Source: Mesorhizobium sp.
Lineage (GTDB): Bacteria > Pseudomonadota > Alphaproteobacteria > Rhizobiales > Rhizobiaceae
Length of the DNA stretch: 64,000 nucleotides
Direction of reading: 5' to 3'
NCBI GenBank assembly: GCA_004020315.1
Contig: SAQG01000016.1
Location: 1 to 64,000 of the forward strand
Shown: piece after piece, positions 1 through 8,991 of the stretch
Layout: every line of letters starts with the position of its first letter
How positions within the stretch are numbered: the stretch's first letter is position 1
Program-made: the position numbers and the translations under genes
Notes under the pieces: model-generated
The model's input: the letters and a program-made list of their open reading frames with translations, nothing else
The model's database searches: none
What the model was told of the DNA's origin: nothing

Positions 1-139
1 CCCGCAGCCGGCGAACCCACCGGATGACCGTGCTGATGCCGACCCCAAAACGCGCCGCCGCCTGCCGCCGCGACAGGCCCTCCTGCTCAACCGCACCAAC
101 AACCCGCTCGCGCAGATCCATCGAATAAGGCTTGCCCAT
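1..139 (-). mobile_element. IS630-family transposase, N-terminal part (cut by window edge)
   Basis: The reverse strand reads 46 codons from an ATG at 139 to the window edge. The peptide begins MGKPYSMDLRERVV and continues with a helix-turn-helix (SRRQAAARFGVGISTV), the DNA-binding start typical of IS630/Tc1-type transposases. The DDE catalytic part would lie to the left of the window. The element should end somewhere between about 170 and 245, because IS630 elements have short terminal inverted repeats and target TA, but without the other end I cannot place the terminus. The family call is confident from the N-terminus; whether the gene is intact is unknown. Confidence 0.8.
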
Positions 140-246
140 CCATGCTGGCCTCCATCCCCAGCCAGCATGTTGAATCAAATCCCCGCTGATTTGGGAATCC
201 CCCTTCGATTCAGCCTCTCTTCATCCCGCTCTAAAGGTCACGTCGG

Positions 247-270
247 CTCCGGCGGTGTGAATCGCCGGAG
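247..270 (-). terminator. Stem-loop downstream of the sensor kinase gene
   Basis: An 8-bp perfect stem (ctccggcg / cgccggag) with an 8-nt loop lies about 20 bases past the stop codon of the leftward kinase gene. No clear T-tract follows on that strand, so it may stabilise the mRNA end rather than act as a classical intrinsic terminator. Confidence 0.35.
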
Positions 271-288
271 TAAAATCCTGATGGTTCT

Positions 289-2616
289 TCAGGCGGCGGC
301 CCTGACCGGCTGCTTCGACTTCCTGGTCGGAATGCGCACCGACACGATCGTGCCGGTGCCTTCGGTGGAGCGGATTTTCAAGGCGCCGCCCTGAAGCTCG
401 GCCAACGAGCGTGAGATGGCAAGGCCAAGGCCGGAACCGGCATGGCTCTTGGAAAACTGGTTCTGCACCTGTTCGAACGGCCGCCCGAGTTTGCTCAGCG
501 CCTCCTTCGGGATGCCGCAGCCATTGTCTTCGATCGTCAGGACCAGAGCGCTGGATGTGTTGCGGGCCCGTACTGCAATGCGGCCGCCCTGGCCGGTGAA
601 TTTCACCGCATTCGACAGGAGGTTGATGATGATCTGCTTGATCGCCCGGCGGTCGGCGAACAGCGTCAGTGAGTCGGGGATGCGTGTTTCGACGGTGATC
701 GACTTTTCCGCTGCCTGTAGCGAGATGACGCGCACCGTTTCCCTCATCAGCGGGCAGAGGTCGATTTCCTCCTGATCCATCGAGAACTGGCCGGCTTCGA
801 TCTTCGACATGTCGAGGATGTCGTTGATGACGCCCAGAAGATATTTGCCGCTGCCGTTGATGTCGGTGGCATATTCCTCGTAGCGCGGCGAACCCAAAGG
901 CCCGAACAGCGCCTGTTCCATCAGCTCCGAGAAGCCGATGATCGCATTGAGCGGCGTGCGCAATTCATGCGACATGTTGGCCAGGAACTCGGATTTGGCC
1001 CGGTTCGCGGCCTCGGCGCGCTCGGTTTCCTTCATGTATTTGCGATTGAGCTCGACCAATTCGCGCGACCGCTCTTCCTCCGCCCGGCGGGCAAGGCTGA
1101 GATCGTGGATCGTCGCCATCAGCCGGCGCTCGCTGTCGACCAGCTTCTCCTGGTGCAGTTTGATTTGGGTGATGTCGGAGCCGACCGAGACGGTGCCGCC
1201 GTCCCTGGTCCGCAGCTCGTTCACCTGCAGCCAGCGGCCATCGGCAAGCTGCCGCTCGAAGGTCACGCCGCCTTGCTGCCCATTGGTGTTGGCAAGCCGG
1301 CGCTCCGAAGCGAAGGCAAGCATGCGTTCTTCGAGAACGGCGCGCAAGGCGCCCGGCATTACGTCGCGATCCGACAGGCCGTTGTCCTGCTGGTATTTGG
1401 AATTGCACATGATCAGGCGCTGGGCGGAATCCCAGAGCACGAAGGATTCGTTGATGTTTTCGATAGCTGTTCGCAGGCGAAGATCCGCGGCCTCGGAGCG
1501 TAGCGCCAGGTGCCGCTGCTCGGTGACGTCGACGGCGATGCCGATCAGCTGGATCTCCGGCGCTTCCGGGTCGATCACCTGCGCCCTTGCGCGCATCCAC
1601 ACCCATTGTCCGTCGGCATGGCGCATCCGAAACACCTGGTCGATGTGATCGATTTCGCGTGCGACGATCCTGTTGGCAAGCTGGAACAGGTCGCCGTCCT
1701 CGGGATGGATGATCTCGTCGACCTCGCCGAACGACAGCATCGTGTCGCAAGGCTCATAGCCCAGCATGTCGTACATCGAGCGCGACCAGTACATCTTGCC
1801 GCGCACCATGTCCCAGTCCCATAGGCCGCAGCGGCCGCGCACCAGCGCCATGTCGATGCGCTGGTGCGCTTCGAGATAAATACGGTCGGCGGCCTGAGCG
1901 CGCGCTGCCTGGCCGAAATAGGCGTAGAGGATGATGATCAGCACGCCGGCCGTCAGCACGAACAGCGTGACGTTGAGGGACACGGTTTTGCGCCACGTGT
2001 CGAAGACCGCTTCCTGCGGAACGAGCGCTGCGGCAGCACCGTTCCTGCCATTTGTCAGGCTCACCGCCGCATACCAGTCCTGGCCGCCGATGCTGACCTC
2101 CATCACCCCGGCACGGTCGCCGAACATGAACAGCGGTTGACCGCCCTGAGCGATGGCGTCGAGCGACCGCCCCTCCCAGCCCGTCGATTGCGGTGTCACG
2201 GCAATGATCTTGAACGCGCTGTCGGTGACCGCAAGCACGTGGCTTCTGCCCATGGCACCCTGACGGCTGATGCCCTCCAACAGGTCCTGCGTCGCGCCAG
2301 GCGTTGAGGCCAAGTTCGCATCAGCGCTAATCGAACTGGCCAGTTGGCCCGCCGCGAGCGAGATGATCGCCTTGGCGTCGCGTTCCACGTTGTCGCGCTC
2401 GTTCATCAGCGACAGAAACCGCAGCGCCGCGATGACGACCAGGAAAATGATGATGAGGGCCGGTATCGATCGGCGCAACAATGGCTCGGCTGCCAGAAGC
2501 CGTCGGTAGGCGGGTTCGGCGATGAGCCGCGCATTGCCGGCGAGACCGTCGCTTCTCGCCTCACGCCGCTGAAAAGCCGTCCCTCCGGGCGCGCCCCACG
2601 CGTCCGCCTTGGCCAT
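289..2616 (-). CDS. PAS-domain sensor histidine kinase (PleC/DivJ-like)
   Basis: A 775-residue membrane-bound sensor kinase. Two transmembrane helices (about 51-69 and 214-234) flank a periplasmic sensing region. Two PAS/PAC modules follow (about 260-370 and 380-490), then a coiled linker, a HisKA domain with the phospho-acceptor His at about 550 in SHELRTPLNAIIGFSELM, and a HATPase domain with DNGCGIP and GSGLGLAIS boxes. There is no receiver domain, so it should pass phosphate to a separate regulator. The segment after the H-box (FGPLGSPRYEEYATDI) resembles the PleC/DivJ cell-cycle kinases of alphaproteobacteria. A true PleC orthologue cannot be told from a paralogue here. The gene stands alone, with no response regulator beside it. 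Confidence 0.88.
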   Translation of the reverse strand: MAKADAWGAPGGTAFQRREARSDGLAGNARLIAEPAYRRLLAAEPLLRRSIPALIIIFLVVIAALRFLSLMNERDNVERDAKAIISLAAGQLASSISADANLASTPGATQDLLEGISRQGAMGRSHVLAVTDSAFKIIAVTPQSTGWEGRSLDAIAQGGQPLFMFGDRAGVMEVSIGGQDWYAAVSLTNGRNGAAAALVPQEAVFDTWRKTVSLNVTLFVLTAGVLIIILYAYFGQAARAQAADRIYLEAHQRIDMALVRGRCGLWDWDMVRGKMYWSRSMYDMLGYEPCDTMLSFGEVDEIIHPEDGDLFQLANRIVAREIDHIDQVFRMRHADGQWVWMRARAQVIDPEAPEIQLIGIAVDVTEQRHLALRSEAADLRLRTAIENINESFVLWDSAQRLIMCNSKYQQDNGLSDRDVMPGALRAVLEERMLAFASERRLANTNGQQGGVTFERQLADGRWLQVNELRTRDGGTVSVGSDITQIKLHQEKLVDSERRLMATIHDLSLARRAEEERSRELVELNRKYMKETERAEAANRAKSEFLANMSHELRTPLNAIIGFSELMEQALFGPLGSPRYEEYATDINGSGKYLLGVINDILDMSKIEAGQFSMDQEEIDLCPLMRETVRVISLQAAEKSITVETRIPDSLTLFADRRAIKQIIINLLSNAVKFTGQGGRIAVRARNTSSALVLTIEDNGCGIPKEALSKLGRPFEQVQNQFSKSHAGSGLGLAISRSLAELQGGALKIRSTEGTGTIVSVRIPTRKSKQPVRAAA

Positions 2617-2768
2617 AAATGGCTCTCCCCGATTTAATCTGCTTGACGATCCGGCGACGCCGCACTTCCGAATCTTCAGCTAAAGAATCAAAGGTGATTC
2701 GGCTTGTCCAGAGGCGCGGCGAAAAAAGATTAAAAATCGACTAAAATAGTGGCTAAAGCCGCCGCTCT

Positions 2769-2934
2769 CCCTCCCCCTTGAGGGGAGGGTGGCCGGGAGG
2801 GGTCCTCGGCGAAGCGCTCCATCTTTGGATCAACGGTCGAGGCAGGTGGGGTCGATCGAGGCCGCGCACTGCCGCAGCGACCCCACCCGTCCATCCGCCT
2901 TCGGCGGCTGTCCACCCTCCCCTCAAGGGGAGGG
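2769..2934. repeat. Nested palindromic intergenic element
   Basis: The ends are long inverted repeats (ccctcccc...ggggagggtgg and ccaccctcccc...ggggaggg), each itself a hairpin. Inside is another pair (ggtggggtcg / cgaccccacc, about 2846-2888). The element starts 150 bases upstream of the kinase start and ends one base before the pepN stop codon. It fills most of the 319-base gap between these genes; I see no gene in it. Its plan matches that of the element at 32213-32369, though the sequence differs. Confidence 0.7.
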
Positions 2935-2935
2935 A

Positions 2936-5581
2936 TCACGCCAGAGTGCGCTCGACGATATCGCGCAAATCGGCCGACAGGTTCTCGGCATTGGCAATCG
3001 AAAGCAGCGCTTCCCTTGCTTTGGCCTGCCGGGCAGGTTCGAGCGAGCGCCACGATCTGAGTGCCGTCGCCAGCCTGGCGGCCAGCTGCGGGTTGCGCTT
3101 TTCGACCAGCAGGACCGTTTCGACGAAAAACCGGTAGCCTTCGCCGTCGGCGCGATGAAAGCCGGTTTGGTTGGCGCTGGAAAACGTGCCGACGAGCGAG
3201 CGCACCCGGTTCGGGTTGGCCATCGAGAAGGCCGGATGGCCAGTCAGGGCGCGCACCGCATGAATAGTTTGCGGGCCCGGCACGCTGGCCTGGATCTGGA
3301 ACCATTTGTCCATCACCAGCGGATCGGTCGCATATTTCGCTTCGAAGTCGGCCAGTGCCTTGACCGTCTCGGGCGAACCGCTGTGGCGGAGCGCAAGCAC
3401 GGTCAATGCGGCGGCGCGGTCCGTCATGTTGGTCGCGGACTGGAAATGCCGGGCCGCAAGCGCCGCACCTCCCGGCAGCAGCGAGAGATACTCGAGCAGG
3501 GTGTTGCGCAGCGCCCGGCGCCCGGCGCTCGCCGCATCCGGACTGAAAGCGTCGTTGTCGGCCAGTCGATCGTAAAGGTCGGAGAATATCTCGCGGTTCG
3601 CCTCGGCAATCGCGACCGTCAGCGCCTCGCGGGCCGAGAATATGGCATCGGGGTCGATGTTCTTGCCGATGTCACGGGCGATATCGGCTTCGCTCGGAAG
3701 CGCCAGAGCCAGCGCCCGATAGGCCGGTTCGAGTGTCTCGTCGCCGGCTATTTTGCCGGCAAGCTCGGTCAACCGTGATGCGAAACCGGGCTGCTTGCCG
3801 TCAAGGACCTGGCGGAAGGTTGATATCAGCGCGTCGGTCAAGAGCGTGTTGAACGCCTGCCAGCGCGAGAAGGTATCGTTGTCATGGCCGGCAAGAAAGA
3901 ACTGATCGTCGGCCTTCTGCTCGACCGAGAGCGTCACCGGCGCCGAGAAGCCGCGGTTGAGCGACATCGCCGGGCGCTCGGCGACGCCCGAGAAGCGCAC
4001 CATGTGCCGGCGCTTGCGGATATGGATGACGCCGTCCTCGACGCTGGCGCCCTCGACGCCACTATAGGCTATCGCGTTGCCGTCGGTGCCGACCAGGCTG
4101 AAAGCCAGCGGAATATGCATCAACCGCTTGCGGCTTTCGGACGGCGTTGGCGGTACCGACTGCTCGATCTCGAGCGTGAATTCCTGGGCTGCCGGATTGT
4201 GCGTCGAACTGATCGTCAGGTTGGGCGTGCCCGCCTGATGATACCAGAGCGAAAATTGCGAAAGGTCGCGGCCGGAGACATCCTCGAACACCTTGATGAA
4301 GTCCTCGATCGTCGCAGCCTCGCCGTCATGGCGCTCGAAATAGAGATCCATGCCGGCCCGGAACGTCTCGGCGCCGAGAATGGTGCGGATCATGCGCACC
4401 ACTTCCGAGCCCTTTTCGTAGACTGTCGCCGTGTAGAAATTGTTGATCTCGCGGTAGCGGCGCGGCCGCACCGGATGCGCCAGCGGTCCCTGGTCTTCGG
4501 GAAACTGATGCGCCCGCAATGTGCGCACTTCGGCAATGCGTTTCACCGCTCGCGAGCGTTGGTCGGCTGAGAATTCGTGATCGCGGAAAACCGTCAGCCC
4601 TTCCTTCAGGCAAAGCTGGAACCAGTCGCGGCAAGTGATTCTGTTGCCAGTCCAATTGTGAAAATACTCATGCGCGATGATCGCCTCGATATTGGCGAAA
4701 TCGACGTCTGTTGCGGTCTCCTGGTCAGCCAGCACATACTTGTCGTTGAAGATGTTGAGGCCCTTGTTCTCCATCGCGCCCATGTTGAAGTCGGACACGG
4801 CGACGATGTTGAAGACGTCGAGGTCGTATTCGCGGCCGAACGCCTCCTCGTCCCATTTCATCGACCGTTTTAGGGCGTCCATGGCATAGCCGGCGAGCCG
4901 CTCCTTGCCCGGCTCGACATAGATGCCGAGTTCGACCTCGCGGCCGGATAACGTGACGAAGCTGTCCGCGACCTTGCCGAGAGCGCCCGCCACCAGGGCG
5001 AACAGATAGGACGGCTTGGGGAAGGGGTCGTGCCAGACTGCATAGTGCCAGCCATCGGCAAGTTCGCCGCTTCCAGCCGGGTTGCCGTTGGAAAGAAGCA
5101 GTGGCGCCTCGTGGTGCCGCGCCTCGATGCGCACCGTATAGACGGACAGAATGTCGGGGCGATCGAGAAAATAGGTGATGCGCCGAAAGCCCTCGGCCTC
5201 GCATTGCGTGCAATAGACGTCGCTGGAGCGATAGAGGCCCATCAGGGCTTCGTTGTGCGCCGGCGCCAGCTCGGTTTCGATCAGGAGGTGGAAGCGGGTT
5301 GCTGCGGGCGGCGTGGTGATCGTCAGCTGATCGGGCGTGGCAAAAAAATCGGTCGGCGCAAGTGTCTGGCCGTCGATTGCGATGCGGCTGAGCGTCAGCC
5401 CATCGCCGTCCAGCACCAGCGGCACTGACGTCGCGATGCCGTCGCGGCGTTCGACCGTCAGCACGGCGGTGACGCGCGTGGCTTCTGGCGACAGGCGGAA
5501 AGTCAGGTCGGTTTCCGGAATGAGATAGTCGGTGGGGCGATAGTCTTCGAGCTTGAAGACCTGGCCGGTGTCCGTGCGCAT
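2936..5581 (-). CDS. pepN: Aminopeptidase N (M1 family zinc metallopeptidase)
   Basis: An 881-residue cytosolic M1 aminopeptidase, close in length to E. coli PepN (870). The exopeptidase motif GAMEN lies at about 268-272. The zinc site is HEYFHNW at about 304-310, with the third ligand Glu near 327 in KEGLTVFRDHEFSAD. An N-terminal beta-saddle domain precedes the catalytic domain and a helical C-terminal domain follows, the usual PepN layout. It removes N-terminal residues from peptides in protein turnover. The ATG at 5581 has an AGGAAA ribosome site about 9 bases upstream. The stop codon abuts the nested palindrome at 2769-2934. Confidence 0.97.
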   Translation of the reverse strand: MRTDTGQVFKLEDYRPTDYLIPETDLTFRLSPEATRVTAVLTVERRDGIATSVPLVLDGDGLTLSRIAIDGQTLAPTDFFATPDQLTITTPPAATRFHLLIETELAPAHNEALMGLYRSSDVYCTQCEAEGFRRITYFLDRPDILSVYTVRIEARHHEAPLLLSNGNPAGSGELADGWHYAVWHDPFPKPSYLFALVAGALGKVADSFVTLSGREVELGIYVEPGKERLAGYAMDALKRSMKWDEEAFGREYDLDVFNIVAVSDFNMGAMENKGLNIFNDKYVLADQETATDVDFANIEAIIAHEYFHNWTGNRITCRDWFQLCLKEGLTVFRDHEFSADQRSRAVKRIAEVRTLRAHQFPEDQGPLAHPVRPRRYREINNFYTATVYEKGSEVVRMIRTILGAETFRAGMDLYFERHDGEAATIEDFIKVFEDVSGRDLSQFSLWYHQAGTPNLTISSTHNPAAQEFTLEIEQSVPPTPSESRKRLMHIPLAFSLVGTDGNAIAYSGVEGASVEDGVIHIRKRRHMVRFSGVAERPAMSLNRGFSAPVTLSVEQKADDQFFLAGHDNDTFSRWQAFNTLLTDALISTFRQVLDGKQPGFASRLTELAGKIAGDETLEPAYRALALALPSEADIARDIGKNIDPDAIFSAREALTVAIAEANREIFSDLYDRLADNDAFSPDAASAGRRALRNTLLEYLSLLPGGAALAARHFQSATNMTDRAAALTVLALRHSGSPETVKALADFEAKYATDPLVMDKWFQIQASVPGPQTIHAVRALTGHPAFSMANPNRVRSLVGTFSSANQTGFHRADGEGYRFFVETVLLVEKRNPQLAARLATALRSWRSLEPARQAKAREALLSIANAENLSADLRDIVERTLA

Positions 5582-5737
5582 TCCGTGGGGTTTCCTGTCG
5601 ATTCCCGCAGCGGCGGGTGGGTCCGCTGGTCCAAGAAATTTGAAGCACGCGCTCTTTACACGAAACCGTCACTCGACAAAACTGGCGCAGCGCCTATTTC
5701 AGGCACTCGTTTTCCAATCATCATCGCGAGGTATCCA

Positions 5738-8044
5738 TTGACCGTCGTCACACCGAAATTCGGCATGGGCGCCTCTGTGCTGCGTCGGGAGGACCAAGCC
5801 TTCCTCAAGGGTCTCGGTCGCTACACGGACGACATCCAGCCGGCCGGCCTCCTGCACGGCTACGTTCTGCGCTCGCCGGTGGCCAAGGCAAGCTTCACCG
5901 TCGGTTCGACCGAGGCGGCCAAGGCGGCGCCTGGCGTCCATCTGGTGCTGACTGGCGCGGATATTGCTCATCTCGGCAAGCTGAAATCCGGCGTCATGCA
6001 GAGGCAGCCGGACGGCACCAAGGCGCCGACCCGCGACATTCCGGTCCTTTGCCGCGACCGCGTCAATTATGTCGGCGACGCCGTCGCCTTCGTCGTCGCC
6101 GACAGCCGCGCGCTGGCGCAGGACGCGACCGAATTGATCGAGGTCGCATACGAGGGCGAGGATGCTGCGTCCGGCACCGCCACGGCGCTTGACGAAGGCA
6201 CGCCGCTGGTCTGGCCGGAACTCGGCTCAAACCGCGCCTTCAGCTACCACATCGGCGACAAGGCGAAGACCGCGGCGGCATTCGCCAGGGCGGCGCATGT
6301 CACCCGCATCGAATTCATCAACAACCGGCTGGTCTGCAACTACATTGAGCCGCGCTCGGCGATCGGCGAGTGGAACACGCAAGAGAACCGCTTCGTGCTG
6401 ACCACGGGCTCGCAGGGCGTGCATTCCATGCAGTACATCCTGGCCGACGTGTTCAAGATCAAAAAGAACCAGCTGCGCGTCGTCACGCCGGATGTCGGTG
6501 GCGGCTTCGGACCGAAAAGCTTCGTCTATCGCGAACATCCGCTGGTGCTCGAGGCCGCCAGGCGCCTTGGTCGCCCGGTGAAATGGGCCGGCGACCGCAC
6601 CGAGCATTTCCTTACCGATGCGCAAGGCCGCGACAATGTCGTGGCCGCCGAGATGGCGATGGACAAGGACGGCCGTTTCCTCGGCATGAAGGTCGATCTT
6701 CTCGCCAATATCGGCGCCTATGTCTCGCAATACGGCCCATTCATCCCCTATATCGGCGTCACCATGTCGACCGGCGTCTACGACATCCAGGCGCTCGATG
6801 TTTCGGTGACCGGCCTCTACACCAACACCTGCCCGGTCGATGCCTATCGCGGCGCCGGCCGTCCGGAAGCGGCATTCCTGCTGGAAAAGCTCGTCGACGC
6901 CTGCGCCCACGATCTGGGCCTTCCCGTCGAAGAGATCCGCCGGCGCAATTTCATCAAGCCCGAGCAGTTCCCTTACCGCACGCAGACCGACCGCCTCTAT
7001 GATACCGGCGAATTCGCAGGCCATATGGACCGCGCCATCGAACAGGCGGAGTGGCAGGCGTTTCCGGAGCGGCTGGGACAGTCAAAAGCGGTCGGCAAAA
7101 TACGCGGCATCGGCATGGCGACCTATATCGAGGCCTGTGCCTTTCCGGGCTCTGAACCGGCCTTTGTCGAATTGAACGGCGACGGCACGGTGACGCTGAA
7201 GATCGGCACCCAGACCAACGGGCAGGGGCACGCGACCGCCTATGCGCAGTTCCTCTCGGAAAAGCTTCATCTCGACATCGACAAGATCCACGTCCGCCAG
7301 GGCGACACCGACGAGCTGAAGGCCGGCGGCGGCACCGGCGGCTCGCGCTCCATTCCCCTTGGCGGTGTATCAGCTTCTCGCGCGGGCGAGGATCTGGCCA
7401 ATAAGATCAAGCGCATCGCCGCCGATGAGCTGGAAGCCTCGGCCGACGACATCGAACTGTCCAACGGCGTTGCCCGCATTGTCGGCACCGACCGCACGAT
7501 CCATTTTTCGAGCATTGCCAAGGCTGCCAAGAACCCGGACGATCTCAAGGGCTTTGGCGAATTCGTGCAGGAGGAGTGCACCTATCCGAACGGCACCCAC
7601 ATCTGCGAGGTCGAGATCGATCCCGACACCGGCACGACGGAGATTGTCCGCTATACGATCGTCGACGATTTCGGCGTCACCGTGAACCCGATCCTGCTGG
7701 CCGGCCAGGTGCACGGCGGCGTTGTCCAGGGCATCGGCCAAGCGCTGACCGAGAACACGGTCTATGACGAGGACGGGCAGCTGTTGACGGCGAGCTTCAT
7801 GGACTATGCCATGCCGCGCGCCGACGATTTGCCGTTCTTCCATTTCGAGACCCGCAACGTGCCCTCGACCACCAATGCACTTGGCATCAAGGGAGCAGGC
7901 GAGGCGGGCACGATCGGAGCAACGCCGGCCGCGCTGAACGCGGTGACGGATGCGCTGTATCGCGCCTACGGCATCAGACATATCGACATGCCGGCAACTC
8001 CGGCGCGCATCTGGGCAGCGATCCAGGAAGCAGCTGCTAAGTGA
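5738..8044 (+). CDS. Xanthine dehydrogenase/CoxL-family molybdopterin-binding subunit
   Basis: About 768 residues of the large, molybdenum-cofactor-binding subunit of the xanthine dehydrogenase / CO dehydrogenase family. The N-terminal hammerhead domain (MGASVLRREDQAFLKGLGRY) is followed by the cofactor-binding halves. The loop AYRGAGRPEAAF matches the form II CoxL-like type, not AYRCSFR of true CO dehydrogenase. The C-terminal GIKGAGEAGTIGA carries the conserved catalytic Glu. I chose TTG 5738, which has GAGG 6 bases upstream; the in-frame GTG at 5585 would add 51 unlikely residues and almost touch the pepN start. The FAD and [2Fe-2S] subunits normally encoded next to it are absent, so its partners and substrate are unknown. 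It overlaps the next gene by 4 bases. Confidence 0.88.
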   Translation: MTVVTPKFGMGASVLRREDQAFLKGLGRYTDDIQPAGLLHGYVLRSPVAKASFTVGSTEAAKAAPGVHLVLTGADIAHLGKLKSGVMQRQPDGTKAPTRDIPVLCRDRVNYVGDAVAFVVADSRALAQDATELIEVAYEGEDAASGTATALDEGTPLVWPELGSNRAFSYHIGDKAKTAAAFARAAHVTRIEFINNRLVCNYIEPRSAIGEWNTQENRFVLTTGSQGVHSMQYILADVFKIKKNQLRVVTPDVGGGFGPKSFVYREHPLVLEAARRLGRPVKWAGDRTEHFLTDAQGRDNVVAAEMAMDKDGRFLGMKVDLLANIGAYVSQYGPFIPYIGVTMSTGVYDIQALDVSVTGLYTNTCPVDAYRGAGRPEAAFLLEKLVDACAHDLGLPVEEIRRRNFIKPEQFPYRTQTDRLYDTGEFAGHMDRAIEQAEWQAFPERLGQSKAVGKIRGIGMATYIEACAFPGSEPAFVELNGDGTVTLKIGTQTNGQGHATAYAQFLSEKLHLDIDKIHVRQGDTDELKAGGGTGGSRSIPLGGVSASRAGEDLANKIKRIAADELEASADDIELSNGVARIVGTDRTIHFSSIAKAAKNPDDLKGFGEFVQEECTYPNGTHICEVEIDPDTGTTEIVRYTIVDDFGVTVNPILLAGQVHGGVVQGIGQALTENTVYDEDGQLLTASFMDYAMPRADDLPFFHFETRNVPSTTNALGIKGAGEAGTIGATPAALNAVTDALYRAYGIRHIDMPATPARIWAAIQEAAAK

Positions 8045-8991
8045 ACCCGAGGGACCATCCCGGCGGGCACAACACGCTGACCGGGATCATGCTCAAGATC
8101 GTGTCGGTGGCGGTCTTTGTCGGCATGTCGTCCTGCATCAAGGCGGCGGGCGCCGTGCCGGCAGGCCAGATCGTCTTCTTCCGCTCCTTCTTCGCCATCT
8201 TTCCGGTCGTCGTCTTCCTGGCCTTCCAGGGAAAGCTTGGCACCGCGTTTTCGACCAAGCGACCGCTCAATCACATTGCGCGCGGCATTGTCGGCGTCTG
8301 CGCCATGGGGCTCGGCTTCTTCGCGCTTGTACGGCTGCCGCTGCCGGAAGCGATCACGCTGAACTACGCACAGCCGCTGCTGGTGGTGGTGTTCAGTTCG
8401 ATCTTCCTCGGCGAAGCGATCCGGGTTTATCGCTGGAGCGCGGTTGCGGTCGGACTGGTCGGCGTGCTGGTCATCTCATGGCCCGAACTGACGCTGCTGG
8501 GTTCGGGTGCGGCACTCGGCGATCAGGAGGTGCTTGGCGTCATCGCCGCCCTGCTGGCGGCAGCGGTCTCGGCCGTCGCCATGCTGCTGGTGCGCAATCT
8601 CGTCCAGAGCGAGCCGACGGCAACCATCGTGCTGTGGTTTTCGGTAACGGCGAGCGTTCTGGCGTTGCTTTCACTGCCGTTCGGCTGGCAGGCGCTGACA
8701 CCGGTGCAGGCGGGCCTGCTCATTGCTGCAGGCTTTTGCGGCGGGCTCGCTCAGATTCTGATGACGGCAGCCTATCGCCATGCCGAGGCCTCGGTCGTAG
8801 CGCCCTTCGAATACACGTCGATGCTGCTTGGCATAGTCGTCGGCTATCTCGCCTTCGGCGACGTCCCGACGATTCATATGCTCATCGGCGGCGTGATCGT
8901 CGTTGCCGCCGGCATCTTCATCATCTGGCGCGAGCGCCAGCTTGGCCTCGAACGTGCCCGCACCCGCCAGGCGACCCCGCCGCAAGGATGA
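8041..8991 (+). CDS. EamA/DMT-family membrane transporter
   Basis: A 316-residue inner-membrane protein with about ten hydrophobic helices in two EamA repeats, typical of drug/metabolite exporters. Signs include the early pattern MSSCIKAAGAVPAGQIVFFRSF and a second-repeat end FEYTSMLLGIVVGYLAFGD. The GTG start overlaps the stop codon of the CoxL-like gene, which suggests co-transcription. A later ATG at 8089 would shorten the N-terminus by 16 residues. The substrate cannot be deduced. The gene ends directly against the convergent regulator gene, leaving no room for a separate terminator. Confidence 0.88.
   Translation: MNPRDHPGGHNTLTGIMLKIVSVAVFVGMSSCIKAAGAVPAGQIVFFRSFFAIFPVVVFLAFQGKLGTAFSTKRPLNHIARGIVGVCAMGLGFFALVRLPLPEAITLNYAQPLLVVVFSSIFLGEAIRVYRWSAVAVGLVGVLVISWPELTLLGSGAALGDQEVLGVIAALLAAAVSAVAMLLVRNLVQSEPTATIVLWFSVTASVLALLSLPFGWQALTPVQAGLLIAAGFCGGLAQILMTAAYRHAEASVVAPFEYTSMLLGIVVGYLAFGDVPTIHMLIGGVIVVAAGIFIIWRERQLGLERARTRQATPPQG

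Noticed and set aside
5585..5737. Upstream GTG start for the CoxL-like gene
   Set aside because: It would add 51 residues unlike the family and start 4 bases from the divergent pepN start; the TTG at 5738 has a ribosome site.
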